64,000 bases of DNA from JAPPHA01 sp963662705 (GCA_963662705.2 OY759767.1:5766001-5830000), one strand, 5' to 3'; counted from the stretch's first letter, positions 35,597-45,361 are shown. Program-made: numbers and translations. The notes: generated by a model not told the origin, from the sequence alone.

Positions 35597-35871
35597 GGCG
35601 GCATGCATGCAAGAGCGGAAAGCCGACGTCGGTCCAACGTTTCCTTCAGCACGTTGCCCAGATGGAGGGTTGACGGACGCCGCCGATACGACTGGCCTGG
35701 TCTTCAATCGTACAAACCGGTCATGGAGCGCCCCTGGACGGTAACGGTACTGCGCGAATCCTGCGGTCTCGCGAACCGTCCATGCGGAAATGTCCGCAAC
35801 AAGAGATCGATTCCAATCTCGTGCGCCATCGCCCGCTGCGCGGGTAACATTCGCGGAAGCAGCCTTGGAAA

Positions 35872-35985
35872 CAGTGCTTGCTGCCGGTTTCCTGGCAACG
35901 CAACGAGGTCATTCAGCATCTCCGCGCCATCCAACAGGACCTTTCGACGCGCAGCTTGGTAAGTGAAACCGTAAAACGCCGCCAC
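35872..35985 (-). pseudogene. Possible HigB/RelE-type toxin fragment
   Basis: The stretch RRKVLLDGAEMLNDLVALPGNRQQAL resembles the middle of HigB-like toxins (R-L-x-x-L-D-A-A-x-x-L-x-D-L-x-x-P-P-G-N-R-L-E-x-L). After it the frame loses similarity (expected KGDR...QYSIRIN is absent). It is probably a truncated remnant in the toxin-antitoxin cluster. Low certainty. Confidence 0.35.
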
Positions 35986-36202
35986 GCGACGGCCTGCGAG
36001 AAAGTCATGCCATCAGGTCCTTGCCGGAAACCATGCATTTTTTGGGTTCCACCTTCGATGTGCGCGAAGAATTGACCGTGTGCTGTTCTCTCTGTCGGTC
36101 AGTATGCAACTTCAGGCTGCTCTCGCCGGATACAGAGATCATGCCAAGAGCTTCGGGCGGGTCGCGTGCACCGGGATTCCGCTGTGCGGGATTTGCCCGG
36201 TC

Positions 36203-37450
36203 CTACGGGGCCGCCGCGGCTCGCTTTGCCAGGTTTCTCACGGAGGATGCCGCCATGACCTTCTGCTTGCTGGAATACTGGATCGTGTTTCGGGTGATCC
36301 GCGACAAATCGTACAAATAGTTCACCATCACGCCAGACGACTTGGCGATGCCCGTCTCGGAAAGATCTGCACCGGAATGGATCGCGTGCACAAATGCGCC
36401 GTTTCCGAGATGAAAGCGAGCAACCGGATCCAGGGGCAGGCCGTCTGGCGCCTTGGCTTCCAGCAGGTATTTCGCGGCGAGACGCTCCATGTGTTTCAGA
36501 TCGTCGCTTTCTTCGGCGATGCCCTCGTTGCGGATCCAGCGCATGAGTCCGGGGATCGGCGACAGCGTCACGAATGTCATGATGTTCGGCAATTCGTGCG
36601 ACAGGTCCCGGGCGACCTGTTTGATCAGCGAATTGCCGAAAGAAACGCCCGCCAGCCCCTTTTGGCAGTTCGAGATCGAATAGAATACGGCCGTGTCAGA
36701 TTCCTCCTCGTCAATTGCCTCGCGCTCTTCGGACAGGACGGATTGAATAGAACCGGGAATTCCGCGGGTCAGGGCAACTTCGACGAATATGAGCGGTTCA
36801 TCCGGCATCGCGGGATGAAAGAAGGCAAAACAGCGCCGGTCCGTCGGCCGGAGACGGCGGCGCAAGTCGTCCCACGTACCAATTTCATGCACTGCCTCGT
36901 AGGCGATGATCTTTTCCAGGATCGATGCCGGGCTTTCCCAGTTGATCTGTCGGATAACCAGGAATCCGCGGTTGAACCAACTGCGAAGCAGGTGAAGGAG
37001 GTCATGGTCGGTCCTGGCGAATTCGGGCCGCTCATTCAGCAAGGCCAGCAGGTCCTTGCGCATTTTCACGATTTCAGTCGTGGCGCCAGGTGTTTCGTTC
37101 AATTGGCGAAACAAGCCCTGTCTTCGCGGTTCGCAAGCCTTTGCGAGCGCCTTGTAGTTCTCCGGTGACGGGTCCGCACCGTAGCTCATTGCCAGCGCCT
37201 TGATTCCAGCAGCGTCGAGGTCCAGTTCGTCGTTCAGGAATTCGAAGAAATCTGCCTTTTGATCGGCGTCAAACACCCGGTATCGATCCAGGATGGTGGC
37301 AGCCAACTGCTGCTCTGACGTCTCGGCGGTCTCCGACAGGAGGTCGAGGCAGATCTCCCTGATTTCGCGCCCGTCCTCGGTTTTCCGGCCAAAGGCCCGC
37401 CGCCTGAAGAGCGTCGTCAGAAGATCGCCCAGTGTCTTGTTGGCCGTCAT
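36203..37450 (-). CDS. Malonyl-CoA decarboxylase
   Basis: A protein of 415 residues matching the MCD family in length and order. The N-terminal helical domain is residues 1-150. The acetyltransferase-like catalytic domain follows, with LLRSWFNRGFLVIRQINWESPA, FFHPAMPDEPLIFVEVAL, SISNCQKGLAGVSFGNSLIKQV and ARFHLGNGAFVHAIH. The conserved Ser (FVTLSPIPG) and His (FHLGNGA) are present. It converts malonyl-CoA to acetyl-CoA. It overlaps the stop of the frameshifted YciI gene (ATGA). A malonate-uptake role with the TRAP genes at 39-42 kb is possible, but no malonyl-CoA synthetase is seen. Confidence 0.92.
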   Translation of the reverse strand: MTANKTLGDLLTTLFRRRAFGRKTEDGREIREICLDLLSETAETSEQQLAATILDRYRVFDADQKADFFEFLNDELDLDAAGIKALAMSYGADPSPENYKALAKACEPRRQGLFRQLNETPGATTEIVKMRKDLLALLNERPEFARTDHDLLHLLRSWFNRGFLVIRQINWESPASILEKIIAYEAVHEIGTWDDLRRRLRPTDRRCFAFFHPAMPDEPLIFVEVALTRGIPGSIQSVLSEEREAIDEEESDTAVFYSISNCQKGLAGVSFGNSLIKQVARDLSHELPNIMTFVTLSPIPGLMRWIRNEGIAEESDDLKHMERLAAKYLLEAKAPDGLPLDPVARFHLGNGAFVHAIHSGADLSETGIAKSSGVMVNYLYDLSRITRNTIQYSSKQKVMAASSVRNLAKRAAAAP

Positions 37451-37846
37451 TCCGTAACTTCCCGGTCAAGTTGGACCCTGGCCGTGCACAGGCCTACGTT
37501 CAACGAGGTATAGCCCTCGTTGACCCGCCGCTTGCGCAACGCGTTGCCGCGCGCGGGAATTGTACATCGGTTCAGCATCTGCCGATTGCCAGACCTCCGT
37601 CATCGAACCGGCACAGTAGATGATCAGCCCGGCACCTTCCGTCGAATCGCCGTTGGCATTCGAACGTGGATCCGAAAAAACCAGTGATCCGCGTTCCTCG
37701 GGATCTCGCTGGTAATCCAGGCGCGCCGGCAGGTTGTGCGTTACGTCGTCGGGCGACTTTTCCGGTTTGGTTTCAAGAACATAAAGCTTCAGCGCCAGGG
37801 CGCCATGGTCCTTGGTGATTGCTCCGAAGTCATCCCGCGCAGCCAT
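37447..37846 (-). pseudogene. YciI-like gene with a frameshift, coupled to malonyl-CoA decarboxylase
   Basis: The first 95 codons read as YciI family (LALKLYVLETKPE, GAGLIIYCAGS, DAEPMYNSRA). After a one-base shift near 37540, the correct C-terminus continues as LRKRRVNEGYTSLNVGLCTARVQL and ends at a TGA overlapping the ATG of malonyl-CoA decarboxylase. Without the shift the protein would be about 130 residues, like the copy at 3089. The preserved stop/start overlap shows the frameshift is recent or a sequencing error. Confidence 0.75.
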
Positions 37847-38034
37847 CAGCGCATCCTGAATTTTTCGACAAGTTTAAAATATCGATTTTATTTGACAAGA
37901 TGAATAAACGTAGGCAAAAAGCGAAGCATGAAAACGATTCCCTAACGTATGGATGTCACTGGTGTGAAGTCGAATGCATGCATCATTCCGGGATTCGGGC
38001 GTGATCTGTCCGCTTTGTGCGGGCTGGAGTGCTG

Positions 38035-38697
38035 ATGTCGGTCGCACCGGAACAGCTTGAAACGATGCGGCGCGAGGCCCAGGCGGCGGTCCGTGCATTG
38101 CGTCTCCGCAAGTCTGTGCTCGACGATGATTCCATTGACGTGATCCTGCGCGGCGCGCGTAGCCATTACGCCTGGTCCGACCGCCCCGTTCCAAAAGAGA
38201 TACTAAGGGCGATCTACGAGATCACGGCGTCCGGACCGACCAGCATGAACTCGTGTCCGGCGCGGTTTGTTTTCGTAACGTCGCCGGATGGAAAGGATCG
38301 GTTGGCCAAATCGCTCAGGGACAAGAACATCGACAAGATGCGCACCGCGCCGGTGACGGTGATCGTCGCGTTTGATCTCGCGTTCTGGACGCGTCTGCCT
38401 TTTCTCTTCCCGCAAGAGGATCGCCGTTCCATGTTCGAGGGCAAGACAGCGCATATCGAGGCGACGGCGTTTCGCAACGGCACGCTTCAAGGCGCCTACT
38501 TCATGATCGCGGCGCGGGCCATGGGCCTGGATGTCGGCGCAATGTCCGGTTTTGACAACGCATCGGTCGACCAGGAGTTTTTCGCCGGCACAACGCTCAA
38601 ATCCAATTTCCTGATCAACCTCGGCTACGCCGACGAAACCGCGCTGTTCCAGAAACTGCCTCGTTTTCCGTTCGATGACATATGCTCGTTCGCGTGA
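38035..38697 (+). CDS. RutE-like nitroreductase (malonic semialdehyde reductase family)
   Basis: An FMN nitroreductase-fold protein of 220 residues. It shows SHYAWSDRPVPKEILRAIYEI, GPTSMNSCPARFVFV, TAFRNGTLQGAYFMIAARAMGLDVGAMSGFDN and INLGYADETALF, the pattern of RutE/HadB enzymes, which reduce 3-oxopropanoate-like aldehydes or quinones. I start at ATG 38035 (CTGGAG upstream) rather than 38017. It is divergent from the malonyl-CoA decarboxylase unit, which suggests a three-carbon (malonate or malonic semialdehyde) theme, though this is inference. Confidence 0.85.
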   Translation: MSVAPEQLETMRREAQAAVRALRLRKSVLDDDSIDVILRGARSHYAWSDRPVPKEILRAIYEITASGPTSMNSCPARFVFVTSPDGKDRLAKSLRDKNIDKMRTAPVTVIVAFDLAFWTRLPFLFPQEDRRSMFEGKTAHIEATAFRNGTLQGAYFMIAARAMGLDVGAMSGFDNASVDQEFFAGTTLKSNFLINLGYADETALFQKLPRFPFDDICSFA

Positions 38698-38728
38698 GGC
38701 AAGAATGGCCATCCGACAGAAATCCCAA

Positions 38729-39161
38729 ATGACGATCAAGCTGGCGGCACGTGGCACGAGCCACGCGCGCAGCGAGGTCGAAGTCGACGACTGACCACGG
38801 TTATCGACGAGCCAGCCACCCGTGGCATTACGAACGAGGGGCCGTCGCCGACCGCAACTGCCTATTCGGCATTGATCGGGTGCACCAATGTGATCGGCAA
38901 CACGTGCGCCAGGAAACTCGGTGTGGACGTCGGCAGCTGAGTTTTGAAACGGAGGTCGACTTCGACCGCCGCGGGGTATTGTTGATGGAAGAAGTCGACG
39001 TGCTTTTCACTGCCATCCGCCTCACCGTCACCGCGCACGGTCCGGCCAGCCAGGCCGGGATCGATCTGGTCGCGGCGGAGACCGGGAAATTCTGTCCCAT
39101 ATCGAAACTCTGCGAACAGGCAGGCACCGACCTGACCGTAACATGGCGCAAGGCTGTCTAG
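38729..39161 (+). pseudogene. OsmC-family pseudogene
   Basis: ATG 38729 gives TIKLAARGTSHARSEVEVDD followed by a stop. One base out, the frame runs TTVIDEPATRGITNEGPSPTATAYSALIGCTNVIGNTCARKLGVDVGS and stops. Another shift yields VDFDRRGVLLMEEVDV, ETGKFCPISKLCEQAGTDLTVTWRK to TAG 39161. The two peroxidatic Cys contexts (IGCTN and FCPIS) are recognisable. It would have been an OsmC-like peroxide reductase or binding protein. At least two lesions inactivate it. Confidence 0.8.
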
Positions 39162-39180
39162 CGCCGCAGAAGGAGAGAAA

Positions 39181-40259
39181 TGCACAAGATTGCAAGGCTG
39201 GCGCGGCACGTCGCATTAACGGTGGCTCTGTCCGTCGTCGCGGTGCCCGCAATGGCGGCGGAGACGATCAAGGCGGTGGTCATCGACGGCTAGCTGGCGC
39301 GAGTTCTGGGTGAAGGAACTCACCAACTTCTTTGTACCCGAGGTCGACTAGCGCGTGGCCGAATGCGGAAACTATGTCATGGAATGGCAGGAAAGCTGCG
39401 GCGGCTCGATCGTCAAACCCAAGGGCGTACTGGAGGGCATCGAGTTGGGCCTCGGTGATTTCGGTATCGTCACGACGATCTTCCACAACTCGAAACTTCC
39501 GAGCCTGGCGATCTCTGCCGTGACGCCATTCGTGGCTGCGGATTCACGTGCGTTGGACGAGATCGCCAAGGAATTCCCGACGATGTAGAACGAATTCGCC
39601 GCCCAGAAACAGGTTTACCTGACCACCGGCGTGGTGCTCGACACCTGTCAATTCTTTTCGAAAGAACCGATCAACTCGCTTTCGGACCTTGTAGGCGGAA
39701 TGGTCGCAGGCGCGGGCATGAACCTGCGCTACCTGGAGGGGATCAGGGATGCCGCCGGTGTGCGTGGCGGTCTGACCGATTTCTACAACATGCTGCAGAC
39801 CGGGTTGATGGATCACGCCATGCTTTGGCCCGAGGCCGCCAAGACCTTCAAGATCGCCGAAGTGGCGCCCAATATGTGTTGCGCGTCGATCTTGGCGCGG
39901 TGAATTCCAAGACCATCACCGTGAACAAGGCCTATTGGGTCAGCCTGCCGGGCGAGGTTCAGGACGTCTTGAAGGAAGTCGCCGTTCTCTACCGTGACCA
40001 CGTTGCCGGAATCGCCATGGGCCGCGCCGAAGAAAGCCGGCAAGCCTATTTAGCGGGAGGCGGTACCATCGTCGAGATCCACCCCGCCGAATGCGGCGCC
40101 TGGGCGAAGGCGATTCCGGATATTGCGGGCGAATGGGCGGCCAATCTCGACGCCAGGGGCGAGCCTGGCTCCGAAATGCTGAACGCCTATTTGCCAAGCT
40201 GAAAGGGGCTGGCCAAGAAGGTGCGCGTGACTGGTTGTCGGCCGCAATGACCAACTGAC
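39181..40259 (+). pseudogene. TRAP solute-binding protein (DctP type), decayed
   Basis: A signal peptide (ARLARHVALTVALSVVAVPAMAAE) opens the frame, then TAG at 39291, another TAG at 39348, TAG at 39586, and TGA at 39901 interrupt it. Pieces between are typical DctP: VKELTNFFVPEV, SCGGSIVKPKGVLEGIELGLGDFGIV, LAISAVTPF, GAGMNLRYLEGI, ANKAYWVSLP and DHVAGIAMGRAEE. The last segment changes frame near 40199 and ends GARDWLSAAMTN at 40259. The downstream membrane subunits are intact, so the importer has lost its receptor. Confidence 0.88.
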
Positions 40260-40286
40260 ATACGAGCGGGCAGCGCGATTTAACGG

Positions 40287-40820
40287 GTGCTGGCCGCCTT
40301 CACGAAATTCACCGACGGCGTGGCAGTCGCCGCCAACGCCGTCGGTACGCCCGTTGTTCTGATCCCGGCAATGGTCGTGAACGACGACATGGGCGCGCGG
40401 AACCTGTTCAACGCGCCTTTCAACGGGGCCGTCGAAGTCGTTCAGTTTTCCATGGTACTGATCGTTTTCCTGCAATTGCCGGACGTGGTGCGGGTCAATC
40501 GCCTGACGCGGTCTGACGGCTTTCTGGTCATCCTCGGCGGCCGTTATCCGGACCTCGCGAAATGGACCCGCCGCGCGATCAATCTCGTCTCGGCGACCTT
40601 CATGACGCTCGTGGCCATCGCGATCTTCCCTGAATTCCTGAAAATGTGGGAGACCAACGATTTCTTTGGTGTGCCCGGTGTCTTTACGGCGCCATGGTGG
40701 CCCGTGAAGCTGACGATCTTCGCCAGTGCCGTGCTCGCCGCGTTGATCTTTTCATTGAAGGTTCTGGGCATGTCGCCTGACACGGCCACCCACACACAGG
40801 GTCAGGAAGACGCCGTATGA
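40287..40820 (+). CDS. TRAP transporter small permease (DctQ type)
   Basis: A membrane protein of 177 residues with four hydrophobic segments. The DctQ core GAVEVVQFSMVLIVFLQLPDVVRVNRLTRSDGFLVIL (about 50-86) and the C-terminal TAPWWPVKLTIFASAVLAALIF are clear. The start codon is GTG 40287. It overlaps dctM by 4 bases (ATGA). It would couple the Na-driven import with DctM. The receptor gene just upstream is dead. Confidence 0.83.
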   Translation: MLAAFTKFTDGVAVAANAVGTPVVLIPAMVVNDDMGARNLFNAPFNGAVEVVQFSMVLIVFLQLPDVVRVNRLTRSDGFLVILGGRYPDLAKWTRRAINLVSATFMTLVAIAIFPEFLKMWETNDFFGVPGVFTAPWWPVKLTIFASAVLAALIFSLKVLGMSPDTATHTQGQEDAV

Positions 40821-42124
40821 GCCCGATTGAAATCGGCCTCGCTTCCGTCGCGGCCATCATCGTCCTGGTCTACCTGGGGCTCTACATTCCGATTGCCCTG
40901 GGCGTCGTCAGCTTCGTCTCGATCTGGCTGATGCGGGACAATTTCACCCTTGCGATGAACCTCTTGAAGATCGCCATCGGCGACTCCGTGCTGGAATATA
41001 CCTTTGCAACCGTTCCGCTTTTTACCTTCATGGGACTCGTCGTCAGCAAGGCCGGACTAGGTGCGGATATCTACGAGGTCATGAATTCGGGTTTCCGCCG
41101 GGTGAAAGGGGGGATCGGCATGGCGACGGTCGGCGCGAATGCTGTCTTCGCGGCGGTTACCGGATCGTCAATCGCCTCCGCTTCCGTTTTCTCCAAGGTC
41201 AGCGTTCCCCAGATGCTGCATTACGACGACAACCCGCGCTTTGCCGTCGGTGTCGTTGCGGGGTCGAGCGTTCTTGGCATGATCATTCCGCCCTCGGCGA
41301 TGCTGATAATCTACAGTTTCGTCGCCGAGCAGTCCGTAGGCGAGATGTTCCTCGCAGGCATCATTCCCGGCATTCTCCTCTCTATCGCCTATGTCGGCCT
41401 GATTTTTGCGATGGGCCGGTTCGCGCCGAATGCCGTCGGCGGCAGATCGTCCGATGACCTCGATCCCTTGACCTGGGGCCAGATCGCCGAAAGGACACTT
41501 CCCATTTTCGGGCTGATCCTCGTCGTACTGGGTGGAATTTACACCGGCTGGTTGACCCCAGTGGAGGCGGGTGCCGCAGGTGCGCTCCTCGGATTGATCA
41601 TTGCGGTGGCTCGGCGTCGCATGTCTCTCAAGGGGTTCTGGGAAGCGCTCCTGGAAACCGGTCATATCACCGCAGCGATCCTGTTCCTGATCACCGCGGC
41701 TTCGATCTATTCCCGCATGCTCGGCCTCGCGGGCCTTCCGAACGAGTTGGGCGATATTCTGGATGAAACGCAACTCGGGTTTCTCTGGATCATGGTGATC
41801 TATGTCGCACTGATGATTTTCCTCGGCACCCTCCTCGACACCGCCTCGATCATTCTGATCATGGTTCCGTTGTTCCTGCCGCTCGTCGAACCGATGGGGC
41901 TCTCGCTCGTCTGGTTCGGCATCATCACCGTCGTCGGGGCAGAAATCGGTCTGCTCACACCACCGCTCGGCATCTCGTGCTTCGTCATCAAGGCCACGCT
42001 CAACGACGATCGCATCAAGCTCAAGGACGTATTTCTCGGCGCCCTGCCTTTCGCATTCGTCATGCTCATCGTGTTGATCGTCCTGATCCGTTTTCCGGAA
42101 CTCAGCCACGCAGTTCTGAACTAG
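40817..42124 (+). CDS. TRAP transporter large permease (DctM type)
   Basis: A protein of 435 residues with about twelve hydrophobic segments, full length for DctM. The family signature AAVTGSSIASASVFSKVSVPQM and VVAGSSVLGMIIPPSAMLIIYSFVAEQSVGEMFLAGIIPG is at about 112-185. A second conserved region is EIGLLTPPLGISCFVIK. It carries the substrate together with the small subunit. The substrate is unknown; neighbours encode malonyl-CoA decarboxylase and an aromatic-ring dioxygenase. Confidence 0.9.
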   Translation: MSPIEIGLASVAAIIVLVYLGLYIPIALGVVSFVSIWLMRDNFTLAMNLLKIAIGDSVLEYTFATVPLFTFMGLVVSKAGLGADIYEVMNSGFRRVKGGIGMATVGANAVFAAVTGSSIASASVFSKVSVPQMLHYDDNPRFAVGVVAGSSVLGMIIPPSAMLIIYSFVAEQSVGEMFLAGIIPGILLSIAYVGLIFAMGRFAPNAVGGRSSDDLDPLTWGQIAERTLPIFGLILVVLGGIYTGWLTPVEAGAAGALLGLIIAVARRRMSLKGFWEALLETGHITAAILFLITAASIYSRMLGLAGLPNELGDILDETQLGFLWIMVIYVALMIFLGTLLDTASIILIMVPLFLPLVEPMGLSLVWFGIITVVGAEIGLLTPPLGISCFVIKATLNDDRIKLKDVFLGALPFAFVMLIVLIVLIRFPELSHAVLN

Positions 42125-42209
42125 AGGTTCCTGAGGGCACGGTTCGCTCCGAATTCATGCGCCAAGACACCAGTGCGGCCCGGCCCTTTCGCTGGCGCAA
42201 GAGGCCCGA

Positions 42210-42239
42210 ATATTTCGTTACGTCATGAAAATGAAATAT
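42210..42239. promoter_or_regulatory. Inverted repeat before the dioxygenase gene
   Basis: ATATTTC (42210-42216) and GAAATAT (42233-42239) are a 7-bp inverted repeat with a 16-base spacer in an AT-rich stretch 35 bases before the gene. It is a candidate operator, perhaps for the GntR regulator downstream. Confidence 0.35.
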
Positions 42240-42273
42240 AGTGGATAGAATCCAGTGTTCAGGAGATGCCCCC

Positions 42274-43143
42274 ATGCGAACCGTCACCAAAGACAACATC
42301 ACTGATGTCTTCCTTGGCTATTTCGGCGAGGAAACCGATCCGCGAATGCGTCTGGTCATGGCGAGCCTGGCCAAACACCTGCATGCATTTGCCAAAGAGG
42401 TGAAGTTGACCCATGAGGAATGGCAAATGGGCATCGAGTTCATGGAATGGGCTGGCCGGATTTCCGACGCCGAGCGGCACGAATTCGTCCTCTTGAGCGA
42501 CGTTCTGGGACTCTCGTCGCTGGTCGACATGATCAACTCGGTGCCCGAGGGCACCTCTTCCAGCGTCCTCGGTCCGTTTCACATCGCCGGCGCGCCGGAC
42601 ATTCCGTTCGGACATGACATGAAGCGCCATTACGATGGCGAGGTCCTTCTGGCCCGGGGGATCGTCAGTGATCAGGACGGAAACCCGATCGAAGGCGCGA
42701 AGCTCGACATCTGGCAGACCGCGCCGAACGGCCTTTATTCCAGTCAGGACGAGGAACAGGACACCTATTCCTTCCACGGCATCCAGACGACGGGTCCGGA
42801 CGGCCGCTACGGTTTCACGACGGTGAAACCGGTGAGCTATACCGTGCCCACCGATGGTCCGGTCGGCGGTATCCTCAATGCGACCGGGCGCCATCCCTGG
42901 CGGCCGTCGCATTTGCATTACATCGTCACCGCGCCAGGGTTTTGTCCCCTGGTCACGGAAATCTTCCCCGACGACGACCCCTACCTGGACGAGGACACGG
43001 TGTTCGGCGTCCGCGAGGACCTGGTGATGACCTATGTCGAGCACGCGGCGGACACGTTCCCGGAAGGTTACGCCTTGTCCGGCAAGGTCACCGAACCATA
43101 CCTCGTCGCCGATTTTGATCTCAGGCTGATCGCCGAGACCTGA
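42274..43143 (+). CDS. Intradiol ring-cleavage dioxygenase (catechol or hydroxyquinol 1,2-type)
   Basis: A protein of 289 residues. The N-terminal dimerisation domain (about 1-100) is followed by the catalytic beta-sandwich. The four iron ligands fit at APNGLYSSQD (Tyr), PVSYTVPTDG (Tyr) and RPSHLHYIVTAPG (two His). The order DIWQTAPNGLY...GRHPWRPSHLH is diagnostic of the family. It opens the ring of catechol, chlorocatechol or hydroxyquinol between the hydroxyls. Start ATG 42274 has AGGAG upstream. No muconate isomerase or maleylacetate reductase is seen nearby, so substrate choice is open. Confidence 0.9.
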   Translation: MRTVTKDNITDVFLGYFGEETDPRMRLVMASLAKHLHAFAKEVKLTHEEWQMGIEFMEWAGRISDAERHEFVLLSDVLGLSSLVDMINSVPEGTSSSVLGPFHIAGAPDIPFGHDMKRHYDGEVLLARGIVSDQDGNPIEGAKLDIWQTAPNGLYSSQDEEQDTYSFHGIQTTGPDGRYGFTTVKPVSYTVPTDGPVGGILNATGRHPWRPSHLHYIVTAPGFCPLVTEIFPDDDPYLDEDTVFGVREDLVMTYVEHAADTFPEGYALSGKVTEPYLVADFDLRLIAET

Positions 43144-43163
43144 CCTCCTGGGGGCGACACGGG

Positions 43164-43826
43164 TCAGTCGATCTGCTCTGCCAGGAAGGCGCCGGTTTTT
43201 CGGTAATGGTCTATCAGGCTGGCGCAGGCGGCCGTTGTGTCCCGGTCGACCGCGGCGTCGAATATGGCGAGATGCTCTGCCTCGACATCACGGCTCGAAT
43301 AGGACTTCGACCGGCTCGCCAGGTAACGGTAGCGCACGTTCAAATCGTGGAGTTGGCTGCAAAACCGCAGCAGGATGGGAGACTCGCAGGCGGCAAGCAG
43401 CGCCATGTGGAAGTTCTTGTGATGAAGCTCGAACGTCTCGAGATCGTTGTGGTCCGACCGGCTCATGCGATGATGCGCCAGCACCAGCGCATCCTCCCAG
43501 GCCGCATCGGCATTGGCCAAACTGTCGCGTAGAGCCAGTTCTTCGAGATTGCAGCGCAGATTCAGGATCTCCTGGAACTGTGCCCGGCTGGTCGCGGTCA
43601 CGCGAAATCCGCGCTGGTCGAGGCGTTCGACAAGCTGATTCGACGTCAGGAGGCTGAGCGCCTCGCGGACCGGTGACGCCCCGGTGTCGAGCGTGACCTT
43701 GAGCGCATCGATCTTCAGCCGTTCGCCCGGCTGAATTCGTCCGGTGATGATATCTTTCCTGAGCGTGAGATAGGCACGCTGGGTCGAGGATTGCGGTGAG
43801 CCTGCGTCTTTTGCGGGTTTGTTCAT
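43164..43826 (-). CDS. GntR-family (FCD/VanR-type) regulator
   Basis: A protein of 220 residues. A winged helix-turn-helix (AYLTLRKDIITGRIQPGERLKIDALKVTLDTGASPVREALSLLTS, about 18-62) precedes an all-helical FCD ligand domain with metal-site His residues (FELHHKNFHMALLAAC, SLIDHYRKTG). It is convergent with the dioxygenase and divergent from the isopropylmalate-synthase-type gene. It may regulate either; its own promoter region (43827-44116) is AT-rich. Confidence 0.87.
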   Translation of the reverse strand: MNKPAKDAGSPQSSTQRAYLTLRKDIITGRIQPGERLKIDALKVTLDTGASPVREALSLLTSNQLVERLDQRGFRVTATSRAQFQEILNLRCNLEELALRDSLANADAAWEDALVLAHHRMSRSDHNDLETFELHHKNFHMALLAACESPILLRFCSQLHDLNVRYRYLASRSKSYSSRDVEAEHLAIFDAAVDRDTTAACASLIDHYRKTGAFLAEQID

Positions 43827-44116
43827 CAGTGATATTAGTCACCATTATTCGAGAAAACGCAATATTATCGTCTTTTTCAGGCGTCGGGAATTCACCAGAT
43901 CCGGCTTCGGAGGGTCGGGCCCTGCCGCGGTGCACGAGTCGGCCCGGGATTTCAGGAGATGCTTTCGCGTGGCAACGACCTTCCGGATGCCGTGCACGAA
44001 GACCCGCGGGGTCCCCCCGGCGCGACGTCGCAAAAAGTAGTTTTTTTAGTAGAAACAGAAGAAAAATGGGTATAGTTCGGTGACGAAAGCCGGCATTCCA
44101 GATCCAGGGGGAACCG

Positions 44117-45337
44117 ATGCGAGAAACTCACTTCGAAGACGGCAAATGGTGGGTCAGTCCCTACAATTTCGTTCCCGAAGTCCGCAGTGAATTGGACCTG
44201 CCAAAAGCGGTCGAGATTCATGACGCAACCTTGCGCGACGGCGAGCAGACACCGGGTGTTGTTTTCTCGGTCGACGACAAGATTCGCATCGCCAGCAAGA
44301 TGGACGAAATCGGAGTCGACCGGATCGAAGCCGGCATGCCGGCCGTGTCGGCGCAAGATGCCGAGGCCATCAGGGAAATCGCCAGGCTTGGCCTCGACTC
44401 CAGGATCTACACTTTCGCCCGGGCGATGAAGGCGGATATCGACATGGCGCTGGAATGCGGCGCCCACGGAGTGATCATCGAGGTGCCGATCGGCTATCCC
44501 AAGCTCGTCACCCAGTTCGGCTGGACCTGGGAGGATGTGTTCAGGAAAAGCCGTGACGTGATCAATTATGCCAGGGAATGCGGGTTGCACGCGGTGTTTT
44601 TCCCCTATGACACAACGCGGGCGCGCCCCGAAGACCTGACCAGTCTATGCAAGGCCATCATGAACGAGTCGCCGCCGGATGCGATCGGTGTCGTCGATAC
44701 GATGGGCTGCGCGACGCCCGAGGCGATCAAATACATGGTCAAATGGGTCAAGGGCATGACGGGATTGCCGATCGAGATCCACACGCACAATGATTTCGGC
44801 ATGGGCGTTGCCACCGAACTGGCCGCCGTCACCGCCGGTGCCGAATGCGTGCATTCCTGCGGCAACGGGCTGGGCGAGCGTACCGGCAATGCGGCGCTGG
44901 AAGAGCTGATTCTCGGTCTCGACCTGCTGTATGGCTATGAGACGGGCTACAAGCTTGACAAGCTGCCAGAGTTGGGCGACTTGCTGTCGGAACTTTCGAA
45001 CGTTCCCATCGCTCGCAACAAGCCGGTGCTGGGGCACGGCAACTTCATCCGGGAAAGCGGCATCGGCATCCAGTACGTCATGCACGACCCGCTGGTGATG
45101 TTCGGCACCCATCCGTCCCTGACCGGTCGTTCGGGCGAAGTCGTCCTGGGAAAGAAGAGCGGCAAGGCCTCGATCGTCTACAAGATGGAAGAGCTTGGCC
45201 TCGGCAAGCTGGACGATGCGCAAACCGGCGAAGTCCTGGCCCGGGTCAAGTCCAAGGGAATCGAAAAGCGCGACATGCTGATCGATGACGAATTCCGTGC
45301 CATCGTCGACGCCGTGCGCGCTAAGGACGCCACCTGA
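44117..45337 (+). CDS. 2-isopropylmalate/homocitrate synthase family enzyme
   Basis: A TIM-barrel enzyme of 406 residues. It has the DRE-TIM signature HDATLRDGEQTPGVVFS (about 35-51), the metal ligands in IHTHNDFGMGVATE (about 218-231), and CGNGLGERTGNA. It condenses acetyl-CoA with a 2-oxoacid, or runs the reverse cleavage in lyase relatives. It is shorter than a standard LeuA (500-plus) and lacks the leucine-binding C-domain, so it is more like NifV/homocitrate or re-citrate-type members. No leucine or nif genes are nearby. Start ATG 44117 follows GGGGG. Confidence 0.85.
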   Translation: MRETHFEDGKWWVSPYNFVPEVRSELDLPKAVEIHDATLRDGEQTPGVVFSVDDKIRIASKMDEIGVDRIEAGMPAVSAQDAEAIREIARLGLDSRIYTFARAMKADIDMALECGAHGVIIEVPIGYPKLVTQFGWTWEDVFRKSRDVINYARECGLHAVFFPYDTTRARPEDLTSLCKAIMNESPPDAIGVVDTMGCATPEAIKYMVKWVKGMTGLPIEIHTHNDFGMGVATELAAVTAGAECVHSCGNGLGERTGNAALEELILGLDLLYGYETGYKLDKLPELGDLLSELSNVPIARNKPVLGHGNFIRESGIGIQYVMHDPLVMFGTHPSLTGRSGEVVLGKKSGKASIVYKMEELGLGKLDDAQTGEVLARVKSKGIEKRDMLIDDEFRAIVDAVRAKDAT

Positions 45338-45361
45338 AGACTCCGCGAAACCGGTCGGGTG

